Source: Anaerolineaceae bacterium UBA1363 (lineage in GTDB: Bacteria; Chloroflexota; Anaerolineae; Anaerolineales; Anaerolineaceae). From it: DNA of 64,000 bases. Positions 42,668 through 51,926 of the stretch are shown here, piece after piece (positions within the stretch are counted from its first letter, which is position 1; each line of letters starts with the position of its first letter). A program made the translations under genes and the position numbers. The stretch spans positions 1-64,000 of the forward strand of contig DBRR01000030.1 of the NCBI GenBank assembly GCA_002306055.1, written 5' to 3'. The notes beneath the pieces were generated by a model. The model was not told the DNA's origin and made no database searches. It saw only the letters and a program-made list of their open reading frames with translations.

Positions 42668-43078
42668 TTAAATAAGGCAGCTATCAGTCTGGGTCACTTG
42701 TTTTGTGTTTTTTCGCTCGTTCTCATAATGCCGGCGCAAGCAGTCGAAGGTTTCCGCGCTGATGTAGTGCTCAATGCGGCAGGCATCCTCAAAGGCGGTT
42801 TGCTCGCTAACCCCCATCCAGATGAAAATTTCCGCCAGACTGTTGTGGCGGCTGTAAGTCTCTTCAGCAATTTGGCGACCTTTAGGCGTAAGGGAGATAT
42901 GTTTGTTATCGTCCAGCTCCAGGTAGCCGTCAGCAGCAAGCCGTTTGATCTGCTGGCTGATGGTTGGGCGGGAGAATTGCATCTGACGGGCGATGTCGAT
43001 GGCGCGGACATTCCCATTTTTCTTCTCAAGGATGAGGATCGTCTCGAGGTACATCTCAGCGGATTCTTGTAGGTTCAT
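42668..43078 (-). CDS. DtxR/MntR-family metal-dependent repressor
   Basis: The 136-residue protein has the DtxR N-terminal winged helix (YLETILILEKKNGNVRAIDI; MQFSRPTISQQIKRLAADGY) and the metal-binding dimer domain (RHNSLAEIFIWMGVSEQTAF; ACRIEHYIS, with His and Glu in the expected ligand positions). The SH3-like third domain of DtxR is absent, as in MntR. It is divergent from feoAB, and two matching operator boxes lie in the 158-nt interval. It probably represses feo when iron or manganese is plentiful. No strong ribosome binding site competes with the ATG at 43078. Confidence 0.92.
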   Translation of the reverse strand: MNLQESAEMYLETILILEKKNGNVRAIDIARQMQFSRPTISQQIKRLAADGYLELDDNKHISLTPKGRQIAEETYSRHNSLAEIFIWMGVSEQTAFEDACRIEHYISAETFDCLRRHYENERKNTKQVTQTDSCLI

Positions 43079-43134
43079 GCGGTCGCTCTTCTTCCTTTAA
43101 TAAGGCATTCCCTTAAATTTTAACACCAAAAACC

Positions 43135-43186
43135 TTGACATAACAGTTAGGTTGGACTAACATTTAAATTGTTAGGCTTAACTAAC
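43135..43186 (+). promoter_or_regulatory. feo promoter with two GTTAG-N6-CTAAC operator boxes
   Basis: A consensus -35 TTGACA (43135-43140) and -10 TAACAT (43158-43163) have a 17-nt spacer. Box 1 (GTTAG-GTTGGA-CTAAC, 43146-43161) overlaps the spacer and the -10. Box 2 (GTTAG-GCTTAA-CTAAC, 43171-43186) covers the start of transcription. The boxes are 25 bp apart centre to centre and resemble the IdeR/DtxR consensus TTAGGTTAGCCTAACC. Metal-loaded repressor would block feoAB. Confidence 0.88.
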
Positions 43187-43236
43187 AATAAAATAGCGGT
43201 TGGACGAAGGCTTGTTCAGCGAAAGAGAAAGACCAG

Positions 43237-43458
43237 ATGAAGACTTTGCGAGATGTTCGGATAGGGGAATCGGCCCGGGTGGTAAAAGTCCACGGACAGG
43301 GAAATATTCGCCGCCGGGTAATGGATATGGGCATCACCAAAAATGTCGAGATCTTCGTACGCAAAGTCGCACCGCTGGGCGACCCTATCGAGGTCAATTT
43401 GCGCGGTTATGAGCTGAGTCTGCGCAAGGATGATGCCGAAATCATCGAAGTAAGCTGA
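43237..43458 (+). CDS. feoA: Ferrous iron transport protein A
   Basis: The 73-residue SH3-like protein (MKTLRDVRIGESARVVKVHG; RRRVMDMGITKNVEIFVRKV) matches FeoA, a cytoplasmic partner of the FeoB Fe2+ transporter. Length is normal for the family. GAAAGAG lies upstream. The gene is first after the dual-box promoter and is followed by feoB after 25 nt. Confidence 0.93.
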   Translation: MKTLRDVRIGESARVVKVHGQGNIRRRVMDMGITKNVEIFVRKVAPLGDPIEVNLRGYELSLRKDDAEIIEVS

Positions 43459-43483
43459 TCGTTTTCCTTCTATTAAAAATCCT

Positions 43484-45646
43484 ATGTCGATCACCATCGC
43501 AGTTGCAGGGAACCCAAATTCCGGGAAGACCACGCTCTTCAATGCCCTCACGGGCTCTAACCAATACGTTGGTAACTGGCCCGGAGTGACGGTCGAGAAA
43601 AAAGAGGGCATTTTAATCGGACACCCGAAGGTGGTATTGGTGGATCTGCCGGGGATCTATTCACTCTCGACGAGTTCCCTGGAAGAAGAATTAGCCAGAG
43701 ATTACCTGCTCGAGTCCAATCCAGATGCAATCATTAACATCGTAGACGGCACGAACCTGGAACGAAATCTTTACCTGACGACGCAACTGGCGGAGTTGGG
43801 CATCCCAATGGTTTTGGCAGTTAACATGATGGACGAGGTCGAGAAAAGCGGAGCGAAGATTGACGGGGCGGCACTCGGCAACGCTTTTGGTGTGCCGGTG
43901 GTGGAAATATCGGCACTACGCGAGACGCAGATCGATGAACTTGCCAGGATTGCCACGTTAGCAGCTCAGAAAAAAGGGCATTTCCTGCCATTGCACCGTT
44001 TCAGCGGCGGGGTGGAGCACGCCTTGGGGCATATCGAAGAAGTTGCCCTGCATCAGCAGCCAGAGCACAAACAGCGCTGGTATGCGGTCAAGCTTTTCGA
44101 ACGCAACGAGCTGGTAGAAGCAGAACTAAGCCTCTCTGCGGAGTTAAAGGCGCATATCGAACAGGATATCCGCCAATGCGAACTGGAATACGACGACGAT
44201 TCCGACAGCATCATTGCCGCAGAAAGATACGACTTTATTGAAGAGGTACTCGAGAAGGTTACCGTGCGCAAAAAGGCGGGCGAGATGTCGCCTTCCGATC
44301 GGATCGATCGGATTGTGACCAACCGCTGTCTGGCTTTGCCGATCTTTGCTGTGGTGATGTTCGTTGTTTACTACGTATCGGTCAATACCGTTGGCGCCGG
44401 CATGACCGAATGGACCAATGACAAGCTCTTCGGACAGATCCTGTTGCCTGCGATCAGCGGAGCGCTGGCGGATTGGGGGGTGGCAGGCTGGCTGCAGGGG
44501 TTGCTGGTAGACGGTATCCTGGCGGGAGTTGGGTCGGTGCTGAGCTTTTTACCCCAGATGGTAGTCTTATTCCTGTTCCTGGGCTTGCTCGAATTCAGCG
44601 GGTACATGGCGCGGGTGGCGTTCATCATGGACCGTATGTTCCGCAAATTTGGGCTTTCAGGGAAAAGTTTTATCCCGATGCTGATCGGCAGTGGCTGCAG
44701 CGTGCCAGCGATTATGGCGGCACGCACAATTGAAAATGAACATGACAGGCGCATGACGGTCATCACAACATCCTTTATTCCTTGCGGGGCGAAATTACCG
44801 GTGATTGCAATGATTGCGGGTGCCTTTTTTGGAGGCAAGGGCTGGGTGGCTTTTGGAGCTTACTTTTTAGGGATTGCGGCCGTGGTCATCTCAGGAATCA
44901 TCCTGAAAAAAACACCCCTATTCCAGGGAGAGGCTGCACCTTTTGTAATGGAATTGCCGGCTTACCGCTGGCCTTCACTGAAAAACATTTTTGTTACCAC
45001 CTGGGATAGAGTTTCATCCTTTGTCAAGAAAGCGTCCACCATCATCCTCCTGGCAGCGATTGTGATCTGGTTTGTGACCTATTTCGGCTGGGTGGACGGA
45101 GACTTTCAGATGCTGGCAAGTGGGCAGATAGACCAAAGTATCGTGGCTGCCATCGGTAATGCGATTGCCTGGATTTTCAAGCCTTTAGGCTGGGGGGAAT
45201 GGCGCCCGGTGGTTGCGGCATTGAGCGGGCTGGTCGCAAAGGAAACGGTGGTAAGCAGTTTTGGTATATTCTATGGATTTGGCGAAGTTGCTGAAGGCGG
45301 ACAAGAGATCTGGAGTAGTTTGCGGGCAGCGTTTTCGCCCCTATCTGCGACATCATTCCTGATCTTTGTGCTGCTCTCCGCGCCGTGCATTGCGACGATC
45401 AGCTCAATCCGGCGCGAGATGAACAGCGCTGCGTGGACCTCGTTTGCAATCGGGTATATGACCAGTATTGGTTATTCAGTAGCCCTGATGGTTTATCAGC
45501 TTGGGACGTGGCTGCAGAGTGGTGCATTTTCTGCGTGGACAGGCATTGCCCTGGCATTGTTGGGGTTGATGTTGTGGCTGCTTTTTAGACCGTCACCGAA
45601 GGCAGTTGGCTCGTTGAAGCAGGCGAACGCGGGTGTGAGAGGTTAA
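43484..45646 (+). CDS. feoB: Ferrous iron transporter FeoB
   Basis: The 720-residue protein has an N-terminal G domain with G1 GNPNSGKTT (9-17), G2 Thr36 in WPGVTVEKKEG, G3 DLPG (54-57) and G4 NMMD (114-117). A linker helix domain follows, then a membrane domain of about ten helices with GSGCSVPAIMAARTI and SAPCIATISSIRREM (Gate/Cys motifs). It drives Fe2+ import. The gene is co-transcribed with feoA and a downstream Cys-rich peptide. The ribosome binding site is weak, so translation may depend on feoA coupling. Confidence 0.96.
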   Translation: MSITIAVAGNPNSGKTTLFNALTGSNQYVGNWPGVTVEKKEGILIGHPKVVLVDLPGIYSLSTSSLEEELARDYLLESNPDAIINIVDGTNLERNLYLTTQLAELGIPMVLAVNMMDEVEKSGAKIDGAALGNAFGVPVVEISALRETQIDELARIATLAAQKKGHFLPLHRFSGGVEHALGHIEEVALHQQPEHKQRWYAVKLFERNELVEAELSLSAELKAHIEQDIRQCELEYDDDSDSIIAAERYDFIEEVLEKVTVRKKAGEMSPSDRIDRIVTNRCLALPIFAVVMFVVYYVSVNTVGAGMTEWTNDKLFGQILLPAISGALADWGVAGWLQGLLVDGILAGVGSVLSFLPQMVVLFLFLGLLEFSGYMARVAFIMDRMFRKFGLSGKSFIPMLIGSGCSVPAIMAARTIENEHDRRMTVITTSFIPCGAKLPVIAMIAGAFFGGKGWVAFGAYFLGIAAVVISGIILKKTPLFQGEAAPFVMELPAYRWPSLKNIFVTTWDRVSSFVKKASTIILLAAIVIWFVTYFGWVDGDFQMLASGQIDQSIVAAIGNAIAWIFKPLGWGEWRPVVAALSGLVAKETVVSSFGIFYGFGEVAEGGQEIWSSLRAAFSPLSATSFLIFVLLSAPCIATISSIRREMNSAAWTSFAIGYMTSIGYSVALMVYQLGTWLQSGAFSAWTGIALALLGLMLWLLFRPSPKAVGSLKQANAGVRG

Positions 45647-45647
45647 G

Positions 45648-45839
45648 ATGGTTCCAACCATCATTATCAGTGTTGTTCTTGCGGCAATTGTGGGGTTGAT
45701 CATCTATAGATTAGTCTGCGATGCCAGATCCGGGCGTGGGGGTTGCGCAGGCTGCAATTATGCGGATACCTGTGCCGCGGCAAAAATCCTGCCGAAAAAA
45801 TCCGAACGGGGATGCCCGGAGCAGCAAAAAAGCCGATAG
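45648..45839 (+). CDS. FeoB-associated cysteine-rich membrane peptide
   Basis: The 63-residue product has one hydrophobic segment (TIIISVVLAAIVGLIIYRLV) and a short tail with CAGCNYADTCAAAK and a final Cys, the pattern of the FeoB-associated Cys-rich membrane protein family (often labelled FeoC-like). It begins 1 nt after the feoB stop. It probably modulates FeoB or binds iron. Confidence 0.85.
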   Translation: MVPTIIISVVLAAIVGLIIYRLVCDARSGRGGCAGCNYADTCAAAKILPKKSERGCPEQQKSR

Positions 45840-46012
45840 ATAATTCTGGTAATTGCTATTGAAAGCGAGAAGCTTACTGTCAAAACATATTGTTCTAAGT
45901 CTTCAGTGAACTAATTAATCCCAAAACATATACTGCTTCTATACCATCGCAATGCCCTTTTACTTTACACTAATGTCGATCCAATAAATGGATCAGAAAG
46001 AGGAAAAAAAAT

Positions 46013-46732
46013 ATGAAAAAGAAAACAATCATTTCAATTACACTGGCAGTGCTCCTGATTGGCGGGGCGCTCCTCGCAAACAATTGGGTGGGGCAGGTTT
46101 CTGCCTCCACAGGCACCACTACTGACGCATTCACACTGACCGAAGGTGGACCCGGCGGATCTTATGAAGATCTCGCGGCGGCTCTTGGCATCAGCGTCGA
46201 GGATCTGACCGCAGCACGGGAAAAAGCTTTCACATCTGCAGTTGATGCAGCCTTGGAAGCAGAATATATCACAGCCTCGCAGGCAGAAACGCTTAAAGCT
46301 GGTGATCCCATTTTCAGAATGCTGTACCGATATTTAAGTGAGACTGAACGCGCTGAATTTGATCAGGAAGTTTACCTGGCGGAAGCACTGGGGATAAGCG
46401 AAACGGAGCTTGAGGCAGCATATGATGCCGTAAGGCAGGCCCGGATTGACGAATTGGTGGCTGAGGGCACGATCACCCAGGATGAAGCCGATCTGCAGGC
46501 TGCATTTCAGGCTCTGCGGGAATCCCCCACATTTACCGCGAATATAAAACAAGCGATGACTGAAGCTATCAATGCTGAAGTGGAAGCTGGCACTCTCACC
46601 GAAGCTCAGGCTGACCTGCTGATCGCAAACCTTGACGAAATGCCTATGGGTTTTGGAATGGGCATGCGGGGGATGCGCGGTATGGGAGGCATTGGCGGCA
46701 TGGGCGAACACCGAGGACCATGTGGAAGATAG
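46013..46732 (+). CDS. Secreted protein with helical repeats, unknown function
   Basis: The 239-residue protein has an N-terminal signal sequence (MKKKTIISITLAVLLIGGAL) ending before SASTGTT. The mature part has two copies of a helical unit: LGISVEDLTAAREKAFTSAV and LGISETELEAAYDAVRQARI, each followed by an (A/I)TxxQA-type segment. The C-terminal tail is Met- and Gly-rich (GMRGMRGMGGIGGMG), which could bind copper or iron. I do not know the family beyond resemblance to DUF2680-type repeats. GAGGAAAAAAA precedes the ATG, and a terminator follows. An inverted repeat GATCCA-ATAAA-TGGATC lies 19-35 nt upstream of the start. Confidence 0.72.
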   Translation: MKKKTIISITLAVLLIGGALLANNWVGQVSASTGTTTDAFTLTEGGPGGSYEDLAAALGISVEDLTAAREKAFTSAVDAALEAEYITASQAETLKAGDPIFRMLYRYLSETERAEFDQEVYLAEALGISETELEAAYDAVRQARIDELVAEGTITQDEADLQAAFQALRESPTFTANIKQAMTEAINAEVEAGTLTEAQADLLIANLDEMPMGFGMGMRGMRGMGGIGGMGEHRGPCGR

Positions 46733-46810
46733 ATAAATTGGAAATTCTCATGAACCTCCCTTACGCATGATCAAATAAGGAAGGACTCTCAATAAGATTT
46801 TGTAGGAAAT

Positions 46811-46841
46811 CACCGGCTGCGCATTGCAGCCGGTGCTTTTT
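46811..46841 (+). terminator. Rho-independent terminator
   Basis: The perfect 10-bp stem CACCGGCTGC/GCAGCCGGTG (46811-46820, 46826-46835) closes a 5-nt loop and is followed by CTTTTT. It ends the transcript of the secreted repeat protein. The next 285 nt up to 47127 hold no supported gene. Confidence 0.92.
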
Positions 46842-47127
46842 CGTGTAGAAAGGGTGGTAGCAGAGGAGGATATTTTCTACGCCGAATCGTGTCCAATCCC
46901 CGCTTAAGCGTTTCGTTACCCAATGATTAGCCTCATCCGATATAGTGCTTTCTCCTTTCATCAACGCTCATCTCATCTGTTTCGGACATCGCTACTTCGG
47001 TAACATTTTAGGTGAACTAATGCGTGAACTAATGCGGATCGATTGCAGATTCTTGTGTTATATTTAAAGTCCGAATAGAGACATGCTCCAAGTTTCACTC
47101 GTGTACCTTGCTTTCGAGGAGATACTC

Positions 47128-47229
47128 ATGGCGAATTCACTCAAGGCAATCGTTGATATTCTTCAATCCTATCAAACCTATCGAATAAGGAGATTCAAGC
47201 ATGCTAAAAGTTGTAACCCGTATAGTTAG
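47128..47229 (+). CDS. Possible leader peptide overlapping the subtilase start
   Basis: ATG 47128 is preceded by GAGGAG with 6-nt spacing. The frame encodes 33 residues (MANSLKAIVDILQSYQTYRI, then RRFKHAKSCNPYS) and stops at 47227-47229, 27 nt inside the subtilase gene. Its ribosome binding site is stronger than that of the protease. It could couple or limit translation of the protease. No homology is known to me. Confidence 0.35.
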   Translation: MANSLKAIVDILQSYQTYRIRRFKHAKSCNPYS

Positions 47230-50200
47230 TTTCCTTCTGCTCGCCGCTTTAGTGGTGAGCCCGGTAGCGGCTGCTGTTCCTGACCGCGCGCTGCCACCGG
47301 CTGACAACCCCATCATCTCAGCGGAAGAACAGCAATGGTTGGACGCGGCTGCCAAAGCAGACAGCTTCACCGTCCAATTGACCGAACCTTCCCTGGCAAC
47401 CTATGAGGGAGATAACGCGATTTTTGCCGCAGCCCCGCGCGATGAATCGGGCAAGATTGCTGTGAATTCCCCCGAGGCGATCGCTTATTTGCAACATTTA
47501 AACGCAAATATGGACTCCTTCATCGCGAAAGCCGAATCCCTACTGGGACGGGACCTTGAAGTACTTTACCGTTACGATTACGTCCTGAATGGTTTCTCTG
47601 CGCGCATGAACCTGGAGGAAGCCGCATTGCTGCGCAAGCAGCCTGGGGTTCGCGAAGTCTTCGTGGATGACGTGTATTACCTCGACACAGATGTCAGCCC
47701 GGAGTTCATTGGCATTGACCAGGTGTGGGATGGCAGCACGGTTCCTACCGGAACAGGAGCTAAAGGTGCTGGAACTATTGTTGGTGTCATCGATACAGGC
47801 ATCAACATGAGCCACCCAAGTTTCGCGGAAACGACGCCGCTGGACCCATATGTTTATGTCAATCCTTATGGAGAGGGCGTTTATAAGGGTCTTTGTGCTT
47901 CAGACCCTGTTGGGCATGTATGTAATGACAAGTTGCTCGGTGTCTATGATTATGTCACCGGCGGAGATGGTCATGACACAGAAGATCACGGTTCCCACAC
48001 TGCCAGCACCTCTGCTGGCAACCGGATCAGCGTCAACTATGGCGGTGCTCAGGTCGTCATCTCTGGTATGGCACCCAACGCCCAGATTATTGCTTACAAA
48101 GTCTGTTCTTCCACTGGCTGTCCCACCAACGCTTCCACTGCTGCTGTTAACCAGGCTATTGCTGATGGGGTTGACGTCCTGAATTTCTCAATTGGACCCA
48201 CAGGCGGTCCCGCGCGCAGCCCATGGACCGACAGCACTGAACTGGCTTTCCTCGAAGCTTTCAGAGTTGGCATCACGACTGCAACCTCCGCTGGCAACTC
48301 TGGACCGGCAGACTCCACTATCTATAAACTCCCCCCGTGGGCACTGGTGACTGGCAATACCCAACACGGCCGCATTTTCGGCTATCCTGTGACGATCAAT
48401 CCCGGAAGTGATGACCTTGGATCAATTGCACTTCCCGCAAGTTCGGATCTTGCTCCGGCACTCACGACTAACCTGACCGGTCTGGATTTGGTTTGGGGCG
48501 GTAGTTCTGATAACCTTTTGGGTTGTGCTGCCTGGGCTCCGGGATCTCTGACAGGTAAAGTGGGTATTGTGAAACGCGGCACTTGCTCTTTCAAGGATAA
48601 GCTGCAGTTTATGCATGACGCTGGCGCTGTCTTTGGTCTGGTTTATAATAATGCACCCGGTGCCCCTATCATTATGGGGACTGAAACCGGTTCTGTCCCA
48701 ATGCCTGGTGCGATGATTTCACTCGAAGACGGTTTGTTGATGGAAGCTGTCGCAGGCGACCCGATGACTGTCACCATTCTCAGTGACCTCATTTCAGGTA
48801 CCCGTCCTGATTGGGGCGATATCATGGCTGACTCCAGCTCCAGAGGTCCGATCACCAATTTTGAAATGCTCGAACCGGACCTGGTTGCTCCTGGCACGAA
48901 TATCCTGGCAGCCTACTCAGGACCTGGCGAAATTGACCTGATGTCCGGCACCTCCATGGCCAGCCCGCATGTGGCAGGTTCAGCTGCAGTGATGCGCTCT
49001 CAATTCCCGGATTGGAGCCCTGCGGCAATCCGCTCAGCGATCATCATGACTGCTCTGGCTGGAACATCCGTGGACTATGATCTCAGCCCGGTAACCCCAT
49101 TTGTTTACGGTAACGGACGAATCGATATGAGCAAGGCGGCTTTGGCTGGCTTGGTGATGGAAGTTAGTTACGCTGAATATGTTGCAGCGAACCCTGCTGT
49201 TGGCGGTGATATTCGCACCTTGAACATCCCCTCCTATCAGAACAGCAATTGTTTGGGCGGCTGCACCTTCACCCGAACGCTTAAGAACGTTGCTGGTGTG
49301 GACACGGATTACACCATCGTCATCGAGCAAACCGAAGGCGTTGAAATCACCACAAACCCAGCCTCTGGGTTCACCATCCCGGCTGGCGGCACGCAAATTG
49401 TCAGTGTGCACGTTGCGCCTTCCATGCTTTCTGGCGGTGAGTGGCAGTTTGGGCGCATCAGTTTTGAAACTGATGACACCTTTGCAAGCGGTAAGCCGAT
49501 CAGCACTACCGCTTTTAGCCTGGCAGCAAAATCAGCTGTTGAAGGCTCAACGCTGCCAACCGAACTGCGCCAAACCATCACCTCGCCCACTGGTCAGTAC
49601 GTTTTTGAAGACCAGTACTATGTGGATCCAATCACTGCCTTATCGAATGTACGTTACGGTCTAACACCCGCAACGGTTGCCTCTTTCTCCTTGGCAGAGG
49701 ACCCGACCAACGATAACCCATACGACACTTTGACGGACATTTGGTATAAAGTCACGACCTGCCCAAGCAGTCAGCAGCGCATGGTTGTTGAAATCCTTGA
49801 GACAACTGCAGCCGACCTGGATGTCTATGTGGGTGTTGGAAACACGCCTCACCCCGCCCTCCAGAAAGCCTATTCAGCTGAGGCTGGTCCGATGGAATAT
49901 CTGAATATCTTCCAACCAACTTTCTCGGGCACCTGTTGGATTTTGGTGCAAAACTGGGAAAGCTCCGAACCCGGTGTGGAAGATCCTGTCAAACTGGCAT
50001 ATGGCTTTGTTCCAAAGTCTGGGGGTACCAATTACAGCATTACTGGTCCTGCAACAGTGCCCGCCTTGAGCCCCTTCGATATCACCGTGGAGTGGGATCT
50101 TAGTGCGACGTTCAGTTCCAGTGAGGTCTGGTATGGCTGGTTCAGCATCGGTTCCACAGCTACCATTAAGAATGACGTCGGAAAGCTTGATTTCAATATC

Positions 50201-50257
50201 TATAAAGCTCCTCCGGTTCTGGATAAGTTTATCTATCTGCCTATCCTGACCAGATAG
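47201..50257 (+). CDS. Subtilisin-like (S8) secreted serine protease with PA domain
   Basis: The 1018-residue protein has a signal peptide (LLLAALVVSPVAAAVP), an inhibitor I9-like propeptide to about residue 155, then the S8 catalytic domain: Asp near 197 in GVIDTGINMSHPSF, His near 265 in DHGSHTASTSAG, and Ser near 584 in SGTSMASPHVAGSAAV. A PA domain is inserted before the Ser (GKVGIVKRGTCSFKDKLQFM). Two beta-rich domains follow, and the protein ends FIYLPILTR. The short YLP-type tail is frequent in secreted Chloroflexota proteins. AAGGAG precedes the ATG. It probably degrades extracellular protein. Confidence 0.93.
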   Translation: MLKVVTRIVSFLLLAALVVSPVAAAVPDRALPPADNPIISAEEQQWLDAAAKADSFTVQLTEPSLATYEGDNAIFAAAPRDESGKIAVNSPEAIAYLQHLNANMDSFIAKAESLLGRDLEVLYRYDYVLNGFSARMNLEEAALLRKQPGVREVFVDDVYYLDTDVSPEFIGIDQVWDGSTVPTGTGAKGAGTIVGVIDTGINMSHPSFAETTPLDPYVYVNPYGEGVYKGLCASDPVGHVCNDKLLGVYDYVTGGDGHDTEDHGSHTASTSAGNRISVNYGGAQVVISGMAPNAQIIAYKVCSSTGCPTNASTAAVNQAIADGVDVLNFSIGPTGGPARSPWTDSTELAFLEAFRVGITTATSAGNSGPADSTIYKLPPWALVTGNTQHGRIFGYPVTINPGSDDLGSIALPASSDLAPALTTNLTGLDLVWGGSSDNLLGCAAWAPGSLTGKVGIVKRGTCSFKDKLQFMHDAGAVFGLVYNNAPGAPIIMGTETGSVPMPGAMISLEDGLLMEAVAGDPMTVTILSDLISGTRPDWGDIMADSSSRGPITNFEMLEPDLVAPGTNILAAYSGPGEIDLMSGTSMASPHVAGSAAVMRSQFPDWSPAAIRSAIIMTALAGTSVDYDLSPVTPFVYGNGRIDMSKAALAGLVMEVSYAEYVAANPAVGGDIRTLNIPSYQNSNCLGGCTFTRTLKNVAGVDTDYTIVIEQTEGVEITTNPASGFTIPAGGTQIVSVHVAPSMLSGGEWQFGRISFETDDTFASGKPISTTAFSLAAKSAVEGSTLPTELRQTITSPTGQYVFEDQYYVDPITALSNVRYGLTPATVASFSLAEDPTNDNPYDTLTDIWYKVTTCPSSQQRMVVEILETTAADLDVYVGVGNTPHPALQKAYSAEAGPMEYLNIFQPTFSGTCWILVQNWESSEPGVEDPVKLAYGFVPKSGGTNYSITGPATVPALSPFDITVEWDLSATFSSSEVWYGWFSIGSTATIKNDVGKLDFNIYKAPPVLDKFIYLPILTR

Positions 50258-50280
50258 CAGAGATATTCGGATTTTGATCA

Positions 50281-50315
50281 AAAAAAGCCGGTTAGTTCAC
50301 AGCCGGCTTTTTTTT
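50281..50315 (+). terminator. Rho-independent terminator after the subtilase
   Basis: AAAAAAGCCGG (50281-50291) pairs with CCGGCTTTTTT (50303-50313) across an 11-nt loop, and the T-run continues. The A-tract also makes it work for the opposite strand. Confidence 0.92.
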
Positions 50316-50432
50316 AATCCTTAACTGACCTCGGTCATCAAGGATGTGATAGAATCGATCGCTGAACTCTTCAATGGATTACTTAATGGATTACTTTTAG
50401 AGGAAAGGGGAAAATCCAAGTCCAAAAAACCC

Positions 50433-50484
50433 TTGCATTCCGCAGGGGGGTGTGATATATTTGACGGGCTACCTTCAGAGGTAG
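50433..50484 (+). promoter_or_regulatory. Promoter and leader hairpin of the rplC operon
   Basis: A -35 TTGCAT (50433-50438) and -10 TATATT (50456-50461) are 17 nt apart, so transcription would start near 50468. A small hairpin CTACCT-TCAG-AGGTAG (50469-50484) lies at the 5' end of a leader of about 150 nt. Such a leader could host ribosomal protein feedback, for instance by L4, but no known motif is evident. Confidence 0.7.
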
Positions 50485-50619
50485 TTATATTTATGTGACA
50501 ATTTAAGAATGTATCCCGCGTGGGCAGACCGCTACACAGGGAGCATTGACTGAATTGTGCGGAGATGATGCAGCTTGCCCAGGCTGACAGTCTCGCAAAA
50601 ACCTAAACAGGAGAATAGT

Positions 50620-51252
50620 ATGTTAAAAGGGCTTATTGGAAGAAAGATCGGTATGACCCAGATCTTCGATGAAAGCGGGCGCGCAATTCCCGTGACGCTT
50701 CTCGAGGCTGGGCCTTGTTTTGTTTCTCAGATCAAGAATACTGAGAGTGACGGCTACAGCGCTGTTCAGCTGGCATTCGGAGAAGTGAAACCAAAACGTC
50801 TGAGCAAGGCTCAATTAGGGCATCTCAAGACCAACAATCTCCCTCCCGTGCGCGTGCTGAGGGAATTCCGCACCAAGCAATTAGAAGATATCAATCCGGG
50901 TGATGAACTGAAGGCTTCCGTATTTGCTGCAGGCGAATATGTAGACGTTATCGGCACCTCTAAAGGCAAAGGTTTTGCCGGCGCTGTGAAACGTTATGGT
51001 TTCAGCGGTGGACCTAAAACCCATGGTCAGTCTGACCGCCAGCGTGCCCCCGGTTCTTCCGGATCCGGCACAACGCCCGGGCGTGTCTACAAGGGCAAGC
51101 GCCGTCCTGGGCATATGGGCGATGGTCAGGTCACTTCTTCGCATATCCGTGTTGCGATGGTTGATCCAGAGCGCAATCTGATCGCGGTTCAGGGCTCAGT
51201 GCCCGGCTCCAAGGGCGGAACTGTGGTAATCAAAGAGGCTCGCAAGCAGTAA
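50620..51252 (+). CDS. rplC: 50S ribosomal protein L3
   Basis: The 210-residue protein begins MLKGLIGRKIGMTQIF and has the long loop GFSGGPKTHGQSDRQRAPGS that reaches the peptidyl transferase centre. The start is ATG 50620, preceded by CAGGAG; the frame is open 15 codons further upstream without a ribosome binding site. It is the first gene of the cluster here. rpsJ (S10), which normally precedes it, is absent. Confidence 0.97.
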   Translation: MLKGLIGRKIGMTQIFDESGRAIPVTLLEAGPCFVSQIKNTESDGYSAVQLAFGEVKPKRLSKAQLGHLKTNNLPPVRVLREFRTKQLEDINPGDELKASVFAAGEYVDVIGTSKGKGFAGAVKRYGFSGGPKTHGQSDRQRAPGSSGSGTTPGRVYKGKRRPGHMGDGQVTSSHIRVAMVDPERNLIAVQGSVPGSKGGTVVIKEARKQ

Positions 51253-51282
51253 AACGCTTGTGGTTGAATGGAGAAAGCTATC

Positions 51283-51912
51283 ATGAAAGTTGATGTTTAT
51301 AACTTAAAAGGCGAAAAGGCGGATACTGTCGAACTGCCCGATGAGATTTTTGCAGCAAAAGTGAATGTGGATCTGATGCACCAGGCTTATCAACGCCAGA
51401 TGGCGAATGCTCGCCTGGGTACTCATAACACCAAACGCCGCGGTGAAGTCCGAGGCGGTGGTGCCAAACCCTGGAAACAGAAGGGTACTGGTCGCGCCCG
51501 ACGCGGCAGCATGATTTCTGCCCAGTCGGTTGGCGGCGGTCGTATCCACACCCCAAAACCACGGGACTACACCCAGGCTATGCCCCAGAAGATGCGCCGC
51601 GCAGCCCTGCGCAGTGCGCTGACGGTGAGCGCCAACGATGAGAAGATCATCGTAGTTGATACTCTCAGCATGGAAAAAGCCCGCAGTGCAGACCTGGCAA
51701 AAGCGCTTTCAGCTCTAGCTGGCGACGCGCGCAAGCTGATTTTGGTGCCCGACAAGAGTGAATCTTACACAAACCTGATCAAATCCGGACGCAACCTGGC
51801 AGGCACCAAGCTGCTGCAGGCAAATTACCTGAACATCCGCGATCTGTTCACTTGTGAGAAAGTCATTATCCCCCTTGCTTCACTCGATGTGATCAAGAGT
51901 TATCTGGGATAG
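51283..51912 (+). CDS. rplD: 50S ribosomal protein L4
   Basis: The 209-residue protein is recognised by the tunnel loop GGGAKPWKQKGTGRARRGS and the later QAMPQKMRRAALRSAL. I start at ATG 51283, with GGAGAAAG upstream, not at 51268. L4 lines the exit tunnel and in many bacteria represses its own operon through the S10 leader. Confidence 0.96.
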   Translation: MKVDVYNLKGEKADTVELPDEIFAAKVNVDLMHQAYQRQMANARLGTHNTKRRGEVRGGGAKPWKQKGTGRARRGSMISAQSVGGGRIHTPKPRDYTQAMPQKMRRAALRSALTVSANDEKIIVVDTLSMEKARSADLAKALSALAGDARKLILVPDKSESYTNLIKSGRNLAGTKLLQANYLNIRDLFTCEKVIIPLASLDVIKSYLG

Positions 51913-51926
51913 GAAGGTGAAGCAGA

